Assembly: GCF_016820495.1 (NCBI RefSeq)
Contig: NZ_JADHDU010000004.1
Location: 248,001-312,000 of the forward strand
DNA: 64,000 nt
Source of the DNA: Planococcus beigongshangi
GTDB taxonomy: Bacteria; Bacillota; Bacilli; Bacillales_A; Planococcaceae
Reading direction: 5' to 3'
Shown: positions 1-8,147 of the stretch, in pieces
Layout: each line of letters starts with the position of its first letter
Numbering within the stretch: position 1 is the stretch's first letter
Made by a program: the position numbers and the translations under genes
The notes under the pieces: model-generated
Told to the model about the DNA's origin: nothing
What the model saw: only the letters and a program-made list of their open reading frames with translations
Databases searched by the model: none

Positions 1-300
1 CCGCTGCACATGCGTGAACAATTCTTCACGCATATCGGTTTCAATATTGATGCCGAGCTTATGTCCGAGATAGCTGACGATATATTGGAGGAACGTGCTA
101 AGCAGGAATACGGCCAGCAGCAGGACACTGACGGTGACGATCGAATTCCATTCCCCGCTCGGCAGCAGGTCGTCGATGAACCACTGGACCGCCACCGGAA
201 ACGCAAGTTCCAGGATTGCCACGATGACGGCACTCGAGAAATCGATGATGAACAGCCGTTTATGCGGCTTATAATACTTGAAAAAATGCTTTAAATTCAA
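1..300 (-). CDS. ABC transporter, ATP-binding/permease protein (5' part only)
   Basis: The minus strand opens with a TTG codon at 300 preceded by GAGGTGGG, and stays open to the window edge for 100 codons. The peptide begins LNLKHFFKYYKPHKRLFIID and continues with two hydrophobic stretches (about residues 18-40 and 55-75), ending in NIETDMREELFTHVQ. This is the usual start of a half-size ABC exporter, where the membrane domain comes before the ATPase. The ATPase part lies outside the window, so the substrate cannot be judged. An open plus-strand frame over the same bases is a shadow. The family call is fairly safe; the TTG start is inferred from the ribosome binding site. Confidence 0.75.
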   Translation of the reverse strand, partial: MNLKHFFKYYKPHKRLFIIDFSSAVIVAILELAFPVAVQWFIDDLLPSGEWNSIVTVSVLLLAVFLLSTFLQYIVSYLGHKLGINIETDMREELFTHVQR

Positions 301-497
301 AATTCCCACCTCTTATATGTATTGTACAGGCCATTGAATGACGCTCTGATCACTGAAATAATTTTCCCACAAAGAAAAGTATAGTCCATAACTGGAAAAT
401 AAACGATTGAAATTTCGGAAATCAGCCTATTTTATGAAACTTAAAGAACTTTGCGTCGTATAATGTATTAATACAGAAACTGGAAAGGATGATTATT

Positions 498-1358
498 TTG
501 AAAAAATGGCTGACGGTGATGGGATCAGGTGCATTGGCGCTGACATTGGCAGGATGCGGTGAAACGGCAACACCATCCGAGGACACGGAGCCTTCGGAAA
601 AAAGTGACTTGACTCTGGAAGAGCTTTTTGCAAAAACGACAGCAGCATCTGAAGAGGCGGAAAGTTTCCATATGGATATGGTGACGAACCAGACAATGGT
701 GATGGGGCCAGGGATGGAAATGGACATGAAAATGGATATGTCGATGGATGTGACACTTGAACCGATGGCATTTTATCAGACAGGTACATCCGAGTTTATC
801 TCTGAAGATATGGAAGGCATGCCGGCCATGGAAACAGAAATGTATTATACGCCAGAAGGCATGTTCACTTATGATCCGATGATGGATGCGTGGTTTAAAA
901 TGCCGGCAGACGAAATGGGGGAACTTGAGGCGATTATGTCGATGGAGCAGCAATCCGGTGACTTGTCGGGGCAGTTGGAACAATTGGAAGCGTTCCAGGA
1001 TGATTTCACTTTTGAACAAACCGATGATGAATTCATTTTGACGCTGGATGCAGCCGGTGAAGAATACGAAAAACTGATTTCTGAACAAATGGGCCAGATG
1101 ATGGGCGATGCGGAAATGGAAATGGGCGCTCAGGAGCTTCTGGCTGGAATGACGATTAACAAGGTCTATTATGAGATTTTCATCGATAAAGAAACGCTGT
1201 TGCCGAATACGATGAATATCACAATGGATTTTGCGATGGAGATGGAAGGTGAATCCATGACGATCCAGAGCGATATTCAGTCTGAATATAGTGGCTACAA
1301 CAGTATCGACGCCATCACGGTTCCCGCGGAAATACTTGAAAACGCGGAGGAAATTTAA
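498..1358 (+). CDS. Met-rich secreted lipoprotein (DUF6612-like)
   Basis: A lipoprotein signal peptide ends in LTLAGC with the lipidated cysteine at residue 20, so the protein should be anchored outside the membrane. I place the start at TTG 498 because AAAGGATG lies just upstream; the in-frame ATG at 489 touches the ribosome binding site. The rest is acidic. Residues 59-84 hold ten methionines, mostly at alternate positions, a pattern that suits an exposed beta strand. The overall style resembles the DUF6612 lipoproteins of Bacilli, whose role is unknown to me. A TATAAT box at 459-464 lies upstream without a convincing -35. The gene stands alone and ends in a strong terminator. Confidence 0.75.
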   Translation: MKKWLTVMGSGALALTLAGCGETATPSEDTEPSEKSDLTLEELFAKTTAASEEAESFHMDMVTNQTMVMGPGMEMDMKMDMSMDVTLEPMAFYQTGTSEFISEDMEGMPAMETEMYYTPEGMFTYDPMMDAWFKMPADEMGELEAIMSMEQQSGDLSGQLEQLEAFQDDFTFEQTDDEFILTLDAAGEEYEKLISEQMGQMMGDAEMEMGAQELLAGMTINKVYYEIFIDKETLLPNTMNITMDFAMEMEGESMTIQSDIQSEYSGYNSIDAITVPAEILENAEEI

Positions 1359-1371
1359 GGGATTCTACTAT

Positions 1372-1419
1372 AAAAGCTGTGCCATTTGCCGGAAATCCGG
1401 CAGAGGGCGCAGCTTTTTT
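1372..1419 (+). terminator. Rho-independent terminator after the lipoprotein gene
   Basis: AAGCTGTGCC pairs with GGGCGCAGCTT, enclosing a second small stem (TGCCGG/CCGGCA), and is followed by a run of six T. Confidence 0.85.
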
Positions 1420-1480
1420 ATGCACGAGGAGGCCTTTAATTGTGGCAAAAGAAGGACAAATCTTCTGATTCTCATCTAAA

Positions 1481-1495
1481 TGAAAATTATTCTCA
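1481..1495 (+). promoter_or_regulatory. Upstream Fur box
   Basis: TGAAAATTATTCTCA matches the Fur core TGATAATNATTATCA at 13 of 15 positions when read on the opposite strand. It lies just upstream of the -35 element of the siderophore operon. Confidence 0.6.
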
Positions 1496-1503
1496 GTTAT
1501 TCG

Positions 1504-1566
1504 TTGACTCTTCTCAATGGCATGATATACTAGGATTTGTGAGACAGTGATAATGATTATCACTAT
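1504..1566 (+). promoter_or_regulatory. SigA promoter and main Fur box of the siderophore importer operon
   Basis: TTGACT (1504-1509) and TATACT (1526-1531) are 16 bases apart. Directly downstream, GTGATAATGATTATCAC (1547-1563) is a perfect inverted repeat of the Fur type, placed over the start of transcription. Iron-loaded Fur should therefore repress the operon. The gap to the first ATG (1616) is about 50 bases. Confidence 0.85.
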
Positions 1567-1615
1567 CAAAAATTCAGTCAATTTACTTTTTATTGAACAC
1601 GGATGAGGGTCAGTC

Positions 1616-2566
1616 ATGAAAAAACGTTATTTAATACCGGCATTACTCATACTGTCTGTCATTTCGCTGTTTGTCGGAGTCAGCAGTATCAGTCCTTTGG
1701 ATCTGCTGGATTTCCAATCGGAAGAAACACAGATTTTCCTGATCAGCCGGCTGCCAAGGCTGGTCGCCATCTTGCTGGCGGGTGCAGGTATGAGTATGGC
1801 AGGACTCATTATGCAGCAGTTGAGCCGCAATAAATTTGTGTCGCCAACCACGGCAGGAACACTTGATGCTACAAGGCTTGGGATTCTCGTTTCGATGTTA
1901 TTGTTCGCGAATGCGTCCATGATCGAGAAAATGGCTGTAGCGTTTTTGTTTGCCCTGGCTGGTACGTTCCTCTTTATGCAAATTCTCAACCGCATCAAAT
2001 TCAAAGATGCGATCTTCATTCCTTTGGTCGGTTTGATGTTCGGGAATATCCTTTCATCCATCACCACCTTCTTCGCTTACCGTGCGGATGTTATCCAGAA
2101 TATGTCCGCCTGGCTGCAGGGTGATTTCTCGATGGTGATGAAAGGGAGCTATGAACTGCTCTATATCAGTGTTCCGGTCTTCATCATCGCTTACCTGTAT
2201 GCCAACCGCTTTACGGTTGCCGGCATGGGTGAGGATTTCTCCAAAAATCTGGGGCTGAAATACCGGAGCATCGTCAACATCGGATTGGTGCTTGTGGCAT
2301 TGATCACGGCCACTGTCGTTTTGACGGTAGGGATCATCCCGTTTCTCGGTTTGATCATTCCGAACATCGTGTCGATTTTCAAAGGTGACCATCTTCAAAA
2401 AACATTACCGCATACAGCAATGCTCGGAGCCATCTTCTTATTGCTGTGTGATATTTTAGGAAGAGTCCTGATTTATCCGTATGAAATTTCCATCAGCCTG
2501 ATGGTCGGCGTCATCGGAAGCTTTATCTTCCTCTTCTTATTGTTTAGGAGGAAGGCGTATGCGTGA
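1616..2566 (+). CDS. yclN: Iron-siderophore ABC transporter permease (YclN type)
   Basis: FecCD-family permease of 316 residues with about nine membrane segments. The stretch ISRLPRLVAILLAGAGMSMA followed by GLIMQQLSRN is the conserved entry motif of this family. It closely resembles Bacillus YclN, one half of the membrane channel of the petrobactin-type importer YclNOPQ. It is the first gene of a four-gene operon in the order permease, permease, ATPase, binding protein, overlaps the second permease by eight bases, and lies under a Fur-controlled promoter. The substrate, a catecholate siderophore such as petrobactin, is inferred from the homologues. Confidence 0.88.
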   Translation: MKKRYLIPALLILSVISLFVGVSSISPLDLLDFQSEETQIFLISRLPRLVAILLAGAGMSMAGLIMQQLSRNKFVSPTTAGTLDATRLGILVSMLLFANASMIEKMAVAFLFALAGTFLFMQILNRIKFKDAIFIPLVGLMFGNILSSITTFFAYRADVIQNMSAWLQGDFSMVMKGSYELLYISVPVFIIAYLYANRFTVAGMGEDFSKNLGLKYRSIVNIGLVLVALITATVVLTVGIIPFLGLIIPNIVSIFKGDHLQKTLPHTAMLGAIFLLLCDILGRVLIYPYEISISLMVGVIGSFIFLFLLFRRKAYA

Positions 2567-3509
2567 TTTACACAAGATGCTCATACTCGCTGGCCTGGCT
2601 TTGGCCGCTTGTGGAGTTTATCTTTTTCATGACTTGAACGGAAGTTTTGATTATGCGCTGCCAAGGCGCGGTGTCAAAGTGTTCGCCATGGTGCTTACCG
2701 GTATCGCGATTGCCTATGCGACAGTGGTTTTCCAAACCATTACGCATAACCGCATCCTGACGCCGAGCATTATGGGGCTCGATTCACTTTATATGCTGCT
2801 GCAGACGCTATTGATTTTCTTCCTTGGGTCCGACCACATCAGTATCATGAACAGACAAGTGAACTTTATCCTGTCAATAGCAGCGATGGTGGTTTTTGCC
2901 TTATTGTTCTATCATTTCCTCTTTAAAAAAGGCAACCAGCCCATTTATTTCCTGTTATTGATCGGCATCATATTCGGAACATTTTTTGGAAGTATTTCAA
3001 CCTTCCTGCAAGTATTGATCGATCCGAATGAATTCCAGATCGTCCAGGACCAGATGTTTGCCAGCTTCAATAATGTCAATTCCGATCTGGTCTGGCTGTC
3101 GCTGGTCATCATCGTCCTGCTGATTGCATTTGCCTGGAGGCATAACGCTTCGCTCGATGTGTTGTCGCTCGGCCGCGATACCGCATTGAACCTGGGAGTC
3201 AATTACGACTCGCTTGTCCGGTATATGCTGATCCTGTCAGCGGTTTTGATTGCCATCGCGACAGCGCTGGTCGGTCCGATTACATTCTTCGGGCTGATTG
3301 TGGCCAACCTGTCCTATCAATTTTTCAGATCATATAAGCATTCAGTGCTGCTCACGGGATCCATTGTCATCAGTATCATCGCCCTGGTCGGCGGACAATG
3401 GGTAGTGGAAAGGCTGTTTACTTTCAATACTACATTAAGTGTCATCATCAACTTCATCGGTGGAGTTTACTTCATCTATCTGTTATTAAGGGAGAGTCGG
3501 GCTAAATGA
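2559..3509 (+). CDS. yclO: Iron-siderophore ABC transporter permease (YclO type)
   Basis: Second FecCD permease, 316 residues, about nine membrane segments. VFQTITHNRILTPSIMGLDS is the conserved motif after the first helices, and GPITFFGLIVANLSYQF near residue 245 matches the coupling region that contacts the ATPase. It should form the membrane dimer with the preceding permease. The start overlaps the end of yclN by eight bases, and its TGA overlaps the ATG of the ATPase gene, so translation is probably coupled. Confidence 0.88.
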   Translation: MRDLHKMLILAGLALAACGVYLFHDLNGSFDYALPRRGVKVFAMVLTGIAIAYATVVFQTITHNRILTPSIMGLDSLYMLLQTLLIFFLGSDHISIMNRQVNFILSIAAMVVFALLFYHFLFKKGNQPIYFLLLIGIIFGTFFGSISTFLQVLIDPNEFQIVQDQMFASFNNVNSDLVWLSLVIIVLLIAFAWRHNASLDVLSLGRDTALNLGVNYDSLVRYMLILSAVLIAIATALVGPITFFGLIVANLSYQFFRSYKHSVLLTGSIVISIIALVGGQWVVERLFTFNTTLSVIINFIGGVYFIYLLLRESRAK

Positions 3510-4267
3510 TACAGGTACGCGAATTGTCCAAGCTTTACGGAAAAAAGCAAGTCGTAGAAAATGTCAACGTCGATATACGCCGGGGTCAGATCACGTCTTT
3601 CATCGGACCGAACGGAGCAGGGAAATCCACGCTTTTATCTATGGTCAGCCGTCTTCTGGATGCAGATACCGGTGAAGTACTGATCGATTCGACGAATACG
3701 AAGAAAATGAAATCCAATGAGCTGGCGAAAAGAGTATCGATCCTCAAACAGTCGAACTTCATGAACGTCCGCCTTACGATCCGCGAATTGGTATCATTCG
3801 GCCGTTTCCCTTATTCAAAAGGGCGCCTGAATGATGAAGATGAAAAAATGGTGGACCAGGCGATCGAATATATGGATTTGAAAGAGATGGAGCATTCCTA
3901 TTTGGATGAACTGTCCGGCGGTCAGCGCCAACGCGCGTTCATTGCCATGGTCATTGCCCAGGATACGGATTATGTGCTGCTGGATGAGCCGTTGAATAAC
4001 CTGGATATGAAACATTCTGTCCAAATCATGAAGATTTTGCGCCGCCTCGTTGATGAACTGGGCAAGACGGTCATCATCGTTTTGCATGACATCAACTTCG
4101 CTTCTGTCTATTCGGACCGGATTGTCGCACTTAAAAACGGCCGTGTCGTAAAAGACGGACCGACTGAAGAAATTATACAAAGTTCAGCATTGAAAGAGAT
4201 ATACGATATGGATATTCCGATTCAGATGATGGATAATTGCCGGATCTGTGTATACTTTAATTCTTAA
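3506..4267 (+). CDS. yclP: Iron-siderophore ABC transporter ATPase (YclP type)
   Basis: Cytoplasmic ATPase of 253 residues that drives siderophore uptake. Walker A GPNGAGKST is at about residues 34-42, the signature LSGGQRQR near 136, Walker B as YVLLDEPLNN near 157 and the switch histidine in VLHDIN. The length and the divergent signature region fit FepC/FhuC-type ATPases. The gene overlaps the permease gene by four bases (ATGA) and is followed after 20 bases by the binding-protein gene. Confidence 0.9.
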   Translation: MIQVRELSKLYGKKQVVENVNVDIRRGQITSFIGPNGAGKSTLLSMVSRLLDADTGEVLIDSTNTKKMKSNELAKRVSILKQSNFMNVRLTIRELVSFGRFPYSKGRLNDEDEKMVDQAIEYMDLKEMEHSYLDELSGGQRQRAFIAMVIAQDTDYVLLDEPLNNLDMKHSVQIMKILRRLVDELGKTVIIVLHDINFASVYSDRIVALKNGRVVKDGPTEEIIQSSALKEIYDMDIPIQMMDNCRICVYFNS

Positions 4268-4287
4268 AAAAGAGGAGCACGAAAAAG

Positions 4288-5241
4288 ATGAAAAAATGGT
4301 TATTGATCGCATTTACATTAATGATGGTCGCTTTCCTTGCGGCTTGCGGAGCAGATGAAGAGGCAACTGATTCAAACAAAGCTTCAGCAGATACAAAAGA
4401 AGTTGAAACGATCACGGTAACTCATGAACTTGGTGAAACGAAGGTCGGTAAAAATCCTGAAAAAGTAGTCGTATTCGACTTCGGTATTCTTGATTCGATG
4501 GATAAATTAGGGATCGAATCGGTAGCGGGCGTTCCACAAGGAAACATCCCGGGCTATCTTGAAAAATTTGCTGACGCAGAAAAATATGTGAACGCTGGTA
4601 CATTGAAAGAAGCTGATTTTGAAGCGATCCACGCGATGAAACCGGACCTGATCATCATTTCTGGTCGCCAGGCTGCAATGTATGAAGAGTTTTCCGATAT
4701 CGCACCGACGATCCACCTTGGTGTAGACACGACGAAATACATGGAATCATTTGAAAGCAATATGACGACTCTTGGTGATATCTTCGGCAAAGAAGATGAA
4801 GTAGCAGAAGAGTTGGCGGCAATTGAAACTCAGATCGAAGACGTTAAAGCAAGCACAACTGACGAAAAAGCATTGATCGTCCTTGCGAATGAAGGTAAAG
4901 TAAGTGCGTACGGAGCAGCTTCACGTTTCGGCATCATCCATGATGTATTCGGCGTTCAGCAAGCTGATGAAGGCATTGAAACTTCAACTCACGGCCAAAG
5001 CATCTCGTTTGAGTATATTCTTGAAACAAACCCGGATATGATTTTTGTCATCGACCGCAATGCGGCAGTCGGTACTGATGCAAGTGCCAAAGATTCACTT
5101 GAAAATGAATTGGTGCAAAAAACGACTGCTTACCAGGAAGACAAAATCATCTATCTTGATCCGGATTACTGGTACCTGTCAGGCGGCGGACTGCAATCTG
5201 TCAGCCAGATGGTTACAGACATCCAATCAGCATTTGAATAA
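4288..5241 (+). CDS. yclQ: Iron-siderophore binding lipoprotein (YclQ type)
   Basis: Extracytoplasmic receptor of the importer, 317 residues. The signal ends in LAAC with Cys20 as lipid anchor. It has the two-lobed FecB/TroA-like fold pattern, with KVVVFDFGILDSMDKLGI after the linker and ISFEYILETNPDMIFVID in the second lobe, both typical of FatB/YclQ. An AAAGAGGAGCACG ribosome binding site precedes the ATG. The last gene of the Fur-controlled operon; a strong terminator follows. Confidence 0.88.
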   Translation: MKKWLLIAFTLMMVAFLAACGADEEATDSNKASADTKEVETITVTHELGETKVGKNPEKVVVFDFGILDSMDKLGIESVAGVPQGNIPGYLEKFADAEKYVNAGTLKEADFEAIHAMKPDLIIISGRQAAMYEEFSDIAPTIHLGVDTTKYMESFESNMTTLGDIFGKEDEVAEELAAIETQIEDVKASTTDEKALIVLANEGKVSAYGAASRFGIIHDVFGVQQADEGIETSTHGQSISFEYILETNPDMIFVIDRNAAVGTDASAKDSLENELVQKTTAYQEDKIIYLDPDYWYLSGGGLQSVSQMVTDIQSAFE

Positions 5242-5247
5242 TTTCTC

Positions 5248-5285
5248 AAAACCCTCAGCGGACTGCTTACCGCTGAGGGTTTTTT
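5248..5285 (+). terminator. Terminator of the siderophore operon
   Basis: AAACCCTCAGCGG pairs perfectly with CCGCTGAGGGTTT and is followed by six T. Confidence 0.92.
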
Positions 5286-5315
5286 GCTTATCTTAAATAC
5301 ATCCAGTAAAATCTA

Positions 5316-5395
5316 TATTCCGCAAAACAACTTCGCTTTCCTGGGGCTCGCGCTGAGCTAGAAAGGGAGTCTTCATTGTTTTGCTCCATATCTCA
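5316..5395 (-). repeat. Dispersed repeat family A, copy 1 (short form, inverted orientation)
   Basis: The ends GCAAAACAA (5322-5330) and TTGTTTTGC (5376-5384) are perfect inverted repeats. Read on the minus strand the element goes from ATATGGAGCAAAACAATG to GCGAAGTTGTTTTGCGGAAT, which closely follows the right half of the copy at 54220-54370. Together with the element at 5446-5494 it fills the 380-base gap between yclQ and the PAP2 gene; I see no gene there. Confidence 0.7.
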
Positions 5396-5445
5396 GATTC
5401 TCTTCTATTAAAGGGCTGGTCCTAATTTTCTCTTGATTGAAAAAG

Positions 5446-5494
5446 GGACACTTTAATACAGTGAGCGAAGAGGCCAGGACTGTGGAAAGTGTCC
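5446..5494. repeat. Inverted repeat in the gap before the PAP2 gene
   Basis: GGACACTTT (5446-5454) and AAAGTGTCC (5486-5494) pair perfectly around a 31-base loop. The following GCCTGGAGCGAAATGATTG looks like the intergenic repeats common in Planococcaceae, though I recall that from general knowledge and see only one copy here. Confidence 0.5.
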
Positions 5495-5624
5495 GCCTGG
5501 AGCGAAATGATTGTAGACGCTATCAGTTGCTGGAGGGTTAAAAGTTTTCGGTTTCGCCTTTTCTGTATCAATAAAATGAAGCGAAAGTCCTTCTGTGATA
5601 GACTGAATATACTGAAGAAAGAGG

Positions 5625-6257
5625 GTGGGGACTATCAAACGGCTATTCTATCCGCTGGGAATGGCAACTTTGATCGGTTTTTTTGCTATCTTGACGAGTT
5701 ATACGAATGAAGGGTTTCTGGAATTGGATTTGCGTACAATGGAATGGCTTCATGGCCTCATCTTGCTCGACGCGCTGTCGGTATTTGCTGATCGGTGGCT
5801 GGTTTTAATCTTGAGCCTGGGACTGATCATTTATCTATGGGTGAAAATGCAGAATTTCAGAGGGATGCTTTTCGTCTTTCTGGCGGTTGGTGTGGGCAAT
5901 GGCTTGAATGAGCTGATGGAATACTTTTTTGTAACTGAACGGCCGGATCTGCCGCGTGGACTTGAAACTTTCTCTTTCCCGTCGAGCCATGCGATGCTTG
6001 GGTTATTATTGTATTTTACGCTAGCTTACTTTCTGGCGGAACATATGGTATCCAAATCTGCCGGCTGGCTGATCTGGATGATTGCGGTTCTTGTGGTGGT
6101 GCTTACCGGACTGTCCCGGGTTGCCGGAGGAGAGCATTTCTTTTCTGATGTGCTGGCAGGCTGGTTCATCGGATATTCATTGTTCGTGGCTACAGCTGTT
6201 TGGTATGAAATGCGCGAAAGGCAATTCAGGAAAATCCTTAGAGAAGATATTGAATGA
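5625..6257 (+). CDS. PAP2-family membrane phosphatase
   Basis: Integral membrane phosphatase of about 210 residues with five or six membrane segments. The three PAP2 signature blocks are present: TERPD (end of block 1), PSSHAM (block 2, the PSGH motif with Ser for Gly) and SRVAGGEHFFSDV (block 3 with the catalytic His and Asp). Such enzymes remove phosphate from phosphatidate, phosphatidylglycerophosphate or undecaprenyl pyrophosphate; the substrate cannot be told. The start is uncertain: GTG 5625 touches the GAAAGAGG ribosome site, and ATG 5661 would lose the first part of helix 1. It ends at a terminator shared with amt. Confidence 0.8.
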   Translation: MGTIKRLFYPLGMATLIGFFAILTSYTNEGFLELDLRTMEWLHGLILLDALSVFADRWLVLILSLGLIIYLWVKMQNFRGMLFVFLAVGVGNGLNELMEYFFVTERPDLPRGLETFSFPSSHAMLGLLLYFTLAYFLAEHMVSKSAGWLIWMIAVLVVVLTGLSRVAGGEHFFSDVLAGWFIGYSLFVATAVWYEMRERQFRKILREDIE

Positions 6258-6265
6258 TGGAAGAT

Positions 6266-6298
6266 TGAAAAAGGCGGCCGCAGAAGCGGTCGCCTTTT
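6266..6298. terminator. Bidirectional terminator between the PAP2 gene and amt
   Basis: AAAAGGCGGCCGC pairs with GCGGTCGCCTTTT around AGAA, with T runs on both strands. It lies between convergent genes. Confidence 0.85.
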
Positions 6299-6322
6299 GG
6301 ATGTTCCGGTATTTTATTCATT

Positions 6323-7603
6323 TCAGGATTTTACGGTATCAGGGTGCGTGCCCAATTGGTTGAGGCGGCTGGCGAAAGAATCTCCTGCGCCTGCAGAACC
6401 CTGCAGCACCTCATCCATGGAATAAGCCTGCGAGCCGTGTTCTGAAAAATCGAGTCCGCTTTCTTCCTCTTCGGCAGATACACGAAGCGGGACGATGAGG
6501 CCGATGGCTGCAAGGGCAATGGCTGTAGTGATGGAGGTCCAGGCAATGACGGCGAGAACCCCTACAACTTGGATGCCGAGAATTTCTGCTCCTCCGCCGT
6601 ATAACAGTCCTCCAGACGTATCGAACAGTCCGATTGCGACGGTACCCCAGATTCCGGCGATTCCGTGTACGGAGATGGCGCCGACAGGATCATCGACACG
6701 GATTTTTGAGTCCAGCAGACGGATGGCTTCGGTCATGATGATCCCGGCTGCCAATCCGATTGCGATAGCACCGATGAACGACACGTTCGCAGCGCCGGCT
6801 GTAATGCCGACAAGACCTGCCAGAGCGCCATTCAATGTAATGGAAGGGTCGATTTGTCCGTATTTAAATCGGGTATATCCTGCAGTAGCGAGAACTCCGG
6901 CAGAAGCCGCCAGCAGCGTATTGGCGATTACTGAAGGCACGAGTGCAGGGTCGGCTGCAAGTGTGCTGCCGCCGTTGAAGCCGAACCAGCCGAGCCACAG
7001 GATGAAAACGCCCAATGCGCCGAGTGGGATGTTATGGCCGGGGATCGAGTTGACGATTTTCCCGCTGTATTTTCCGATGCGCGGACCGATTTTCCATGCT
7101 GCGATGAAGGCGGCTACGGCTCCCGTCAAGTGGACAACAGTTGAACCGGCGAAATCGATGAATCCAATTTCAGCAAGCCATCCGCCAGCCCAGACCCAAT
7201 GGCCGACAACCGGGTAGATGAGTGCGACGATGGCAACGGTCAATAAAATATAGGCTGTCAGATTAATGCGTTCAGCAACTGCGCCTGAGACGATGGTTGC
7301 GCATGTTGCTGCAAAAACAGCCTGGAAAACGAAGAATGCGATATCTGCATCACCCAAAAGGGCGAAACCTTGCGTACCGATCAGACCGAAAGCTGATGGT
7401 CCGAACATTAAGGCGAACCCGACGATGAAATAAAGAATGGAACCGATTGAAATGGTGATGATGTTTTTCATTAGGATGTTCAAAGTGTTTTTCGAGCGGG
7501 TAAATCCTGATTCCACCATGGCGAACCCTGCATGCATGAAAAAGACAAGCATGGCGCCGAGCATAATCCATATCATATCAATTGAGCCTTGTAGTGCTTC
7601 CAT
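6323..7603 (-). CDS. amt: Ammonium transporter
   Basis: Amt/MEP/Rh channel of 426 residues with eleven membrane segments. Visible family features are MVESGFTRSKN after helix 1, GHWVWAGGWLAEIGFIDFAG with the conserved Asp, VVHLTGA with the first pore histidine, and ISVHGIAGIWG with the second. It moves ammonium into the cell when nitrogen is short. GGGGGAG precedes the ATG. It follows glnK in the same direction; the 125-base gap holds a small hairpin (CTTCCGCT/AGCGGAAG, 7642-7663) with no T run, possibly an mRNA processing or stability element. Confidence 0.93.
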   Translation of the reverse strand: MEALQGSIDMIWIMLGAMLVFFMHAGFAMVESGFTRSKNTLNILMKNIITISIGSILYFIVGFALMFGPSAFGLIGTQGFALLGDADIAFFVFQAVFAATCATIVSGAVAERINLTAYILLTVAIVALIYPVVGHWVWAGGWLAEIGFIDFAGSTVVHLTGAVAAFIAAWKIGPRIGKYSGKIVNSIPGHNIPLGALGVFILWLGWFGFNGGSTLAADPALVPSVIANTLLAASAGVLATAGYTRFKYGQIDPSITLNGALAGLVGITAGAANVSFIGAIAIGLAAGIIMTEAIRLLDSKIRVDDPVGAISVHGIAGIWGTVAIGLFDTSGGLLYGGGAEILGIQVVGVLAVIAWTSITTAIALAAIGLIVPLRVSAEEEESGLDFSEHGSQAYSMDEVLQGSAGAGDSFASRLNQLGTHPDTVKS

Positions 7604-7728
7604 TTAATCTCCCCCTTATCCTGCTTTAACGGGCAGTAAGACTTCCGCTTTTCGGAGCGGAAGGCAACTGACCGGAAAAGTCCGATTGGTTCAACTAACA
7701 TTCCGCCTTTGCTGAATGAAGTTTCACC

Positions 7729-8070
7729 TTATCCGACCGCGACAGCGCCGCGCTCTTTCGTTCTGATTCTGATTGCATCTTCGACTGGGAAAATGAAAAT
7801 TTTGCCGTCTCCGACTTCGCCTGTCGCCGCATATTCCAGCAGAGCTTCCACGATGGCTTCGACTTTTGAATCTTCCACCACCATTTCCAGTTTCAGTTTC
7901 GGTGAGAATTCCATTTTATAAGTATTTCCCCGGAACATGCCGACCCGTCCTTCCTGCTTGCCTATTCCTGCGATTTCCGTAACACTTAAGCCATCAATTC
8001 CTTCGAGGGCCAACGCCTGGCGCACACTTCCGAAAACGGAAGGACGGATAATAGTTTCAATTTTTTTCAT
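7729..8070 (-). CDS. glnK: PII nitrogen regulatory protein
   Basis: PII signal protein of 113 residues. It binds ATP/ADP and 2-oxoglutarate and, in this gene pair, should plug or release the Amt channel. The N-terminal MKKIETIIRP, the T-loop region GKQEGRVGMFRGNTY and the C-terminal signature TGEVGDGKIFIFPVEDAIRI are clear. Aligned with enteric PII, the tyrosine that is uridylylated is replaced by phenylalanine (Phe46), so control by uridylylation is not expected. I chose ATG 8070 because AAGGAGGTG lies five bases before it; the frame is open further upstream without a better site. Two TnrA/GlnR boxes lie upstream. Confidence 0.9.
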   Translation of the reverse strand: MKKIETIIRPSVFGSVRQALALEGIDGLSVTEIAGIGKQEGRVGMFRGNTYKMEFSPKLKLEMVVEDSKVEAIVEALLEYAATGEVGDGKIFIFPVEDAIRIRTKERGAVAVG

Positions 8071-8085
8071 GTCGCACCTCCTTAA

Positions 8086-8102
8086 TGTTATGTTTGTTAA
8101 CA
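8086..8102 (-). promoter_or_regulatory. TnrA/GlnR box near the glnK transcription start
   Basis: TGTTATGTTTGTTAACA fits the consensus TGTNA-N7-TNACA exactly. It lies between the -10 element and the ribosome binding site, a position that suits repression by GlnR. Confidence 0.75.
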
Positions 8103-8130
8103 TATTAAATATATTATTCTGAAAATGCAA
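8102..8130 (-). promoter_or_regulatory. Likely glnK-amt promoter
   Basis: Read on the minus strand, TTGCAT (8130-8125) and TAATAT (8107-8102) are 17 bases apart. Transcription would start near 8095. Confidence 0.6.
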
Positions 8131-8147
8131 GAACTTTTTTCAATAAA

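Noticed and set aside
10-294. Plus-strand frame of 94 codons at the left edge
   Set aside because: It is antisense to the clear start of an ABC exporter on the minus strand and has no family features.
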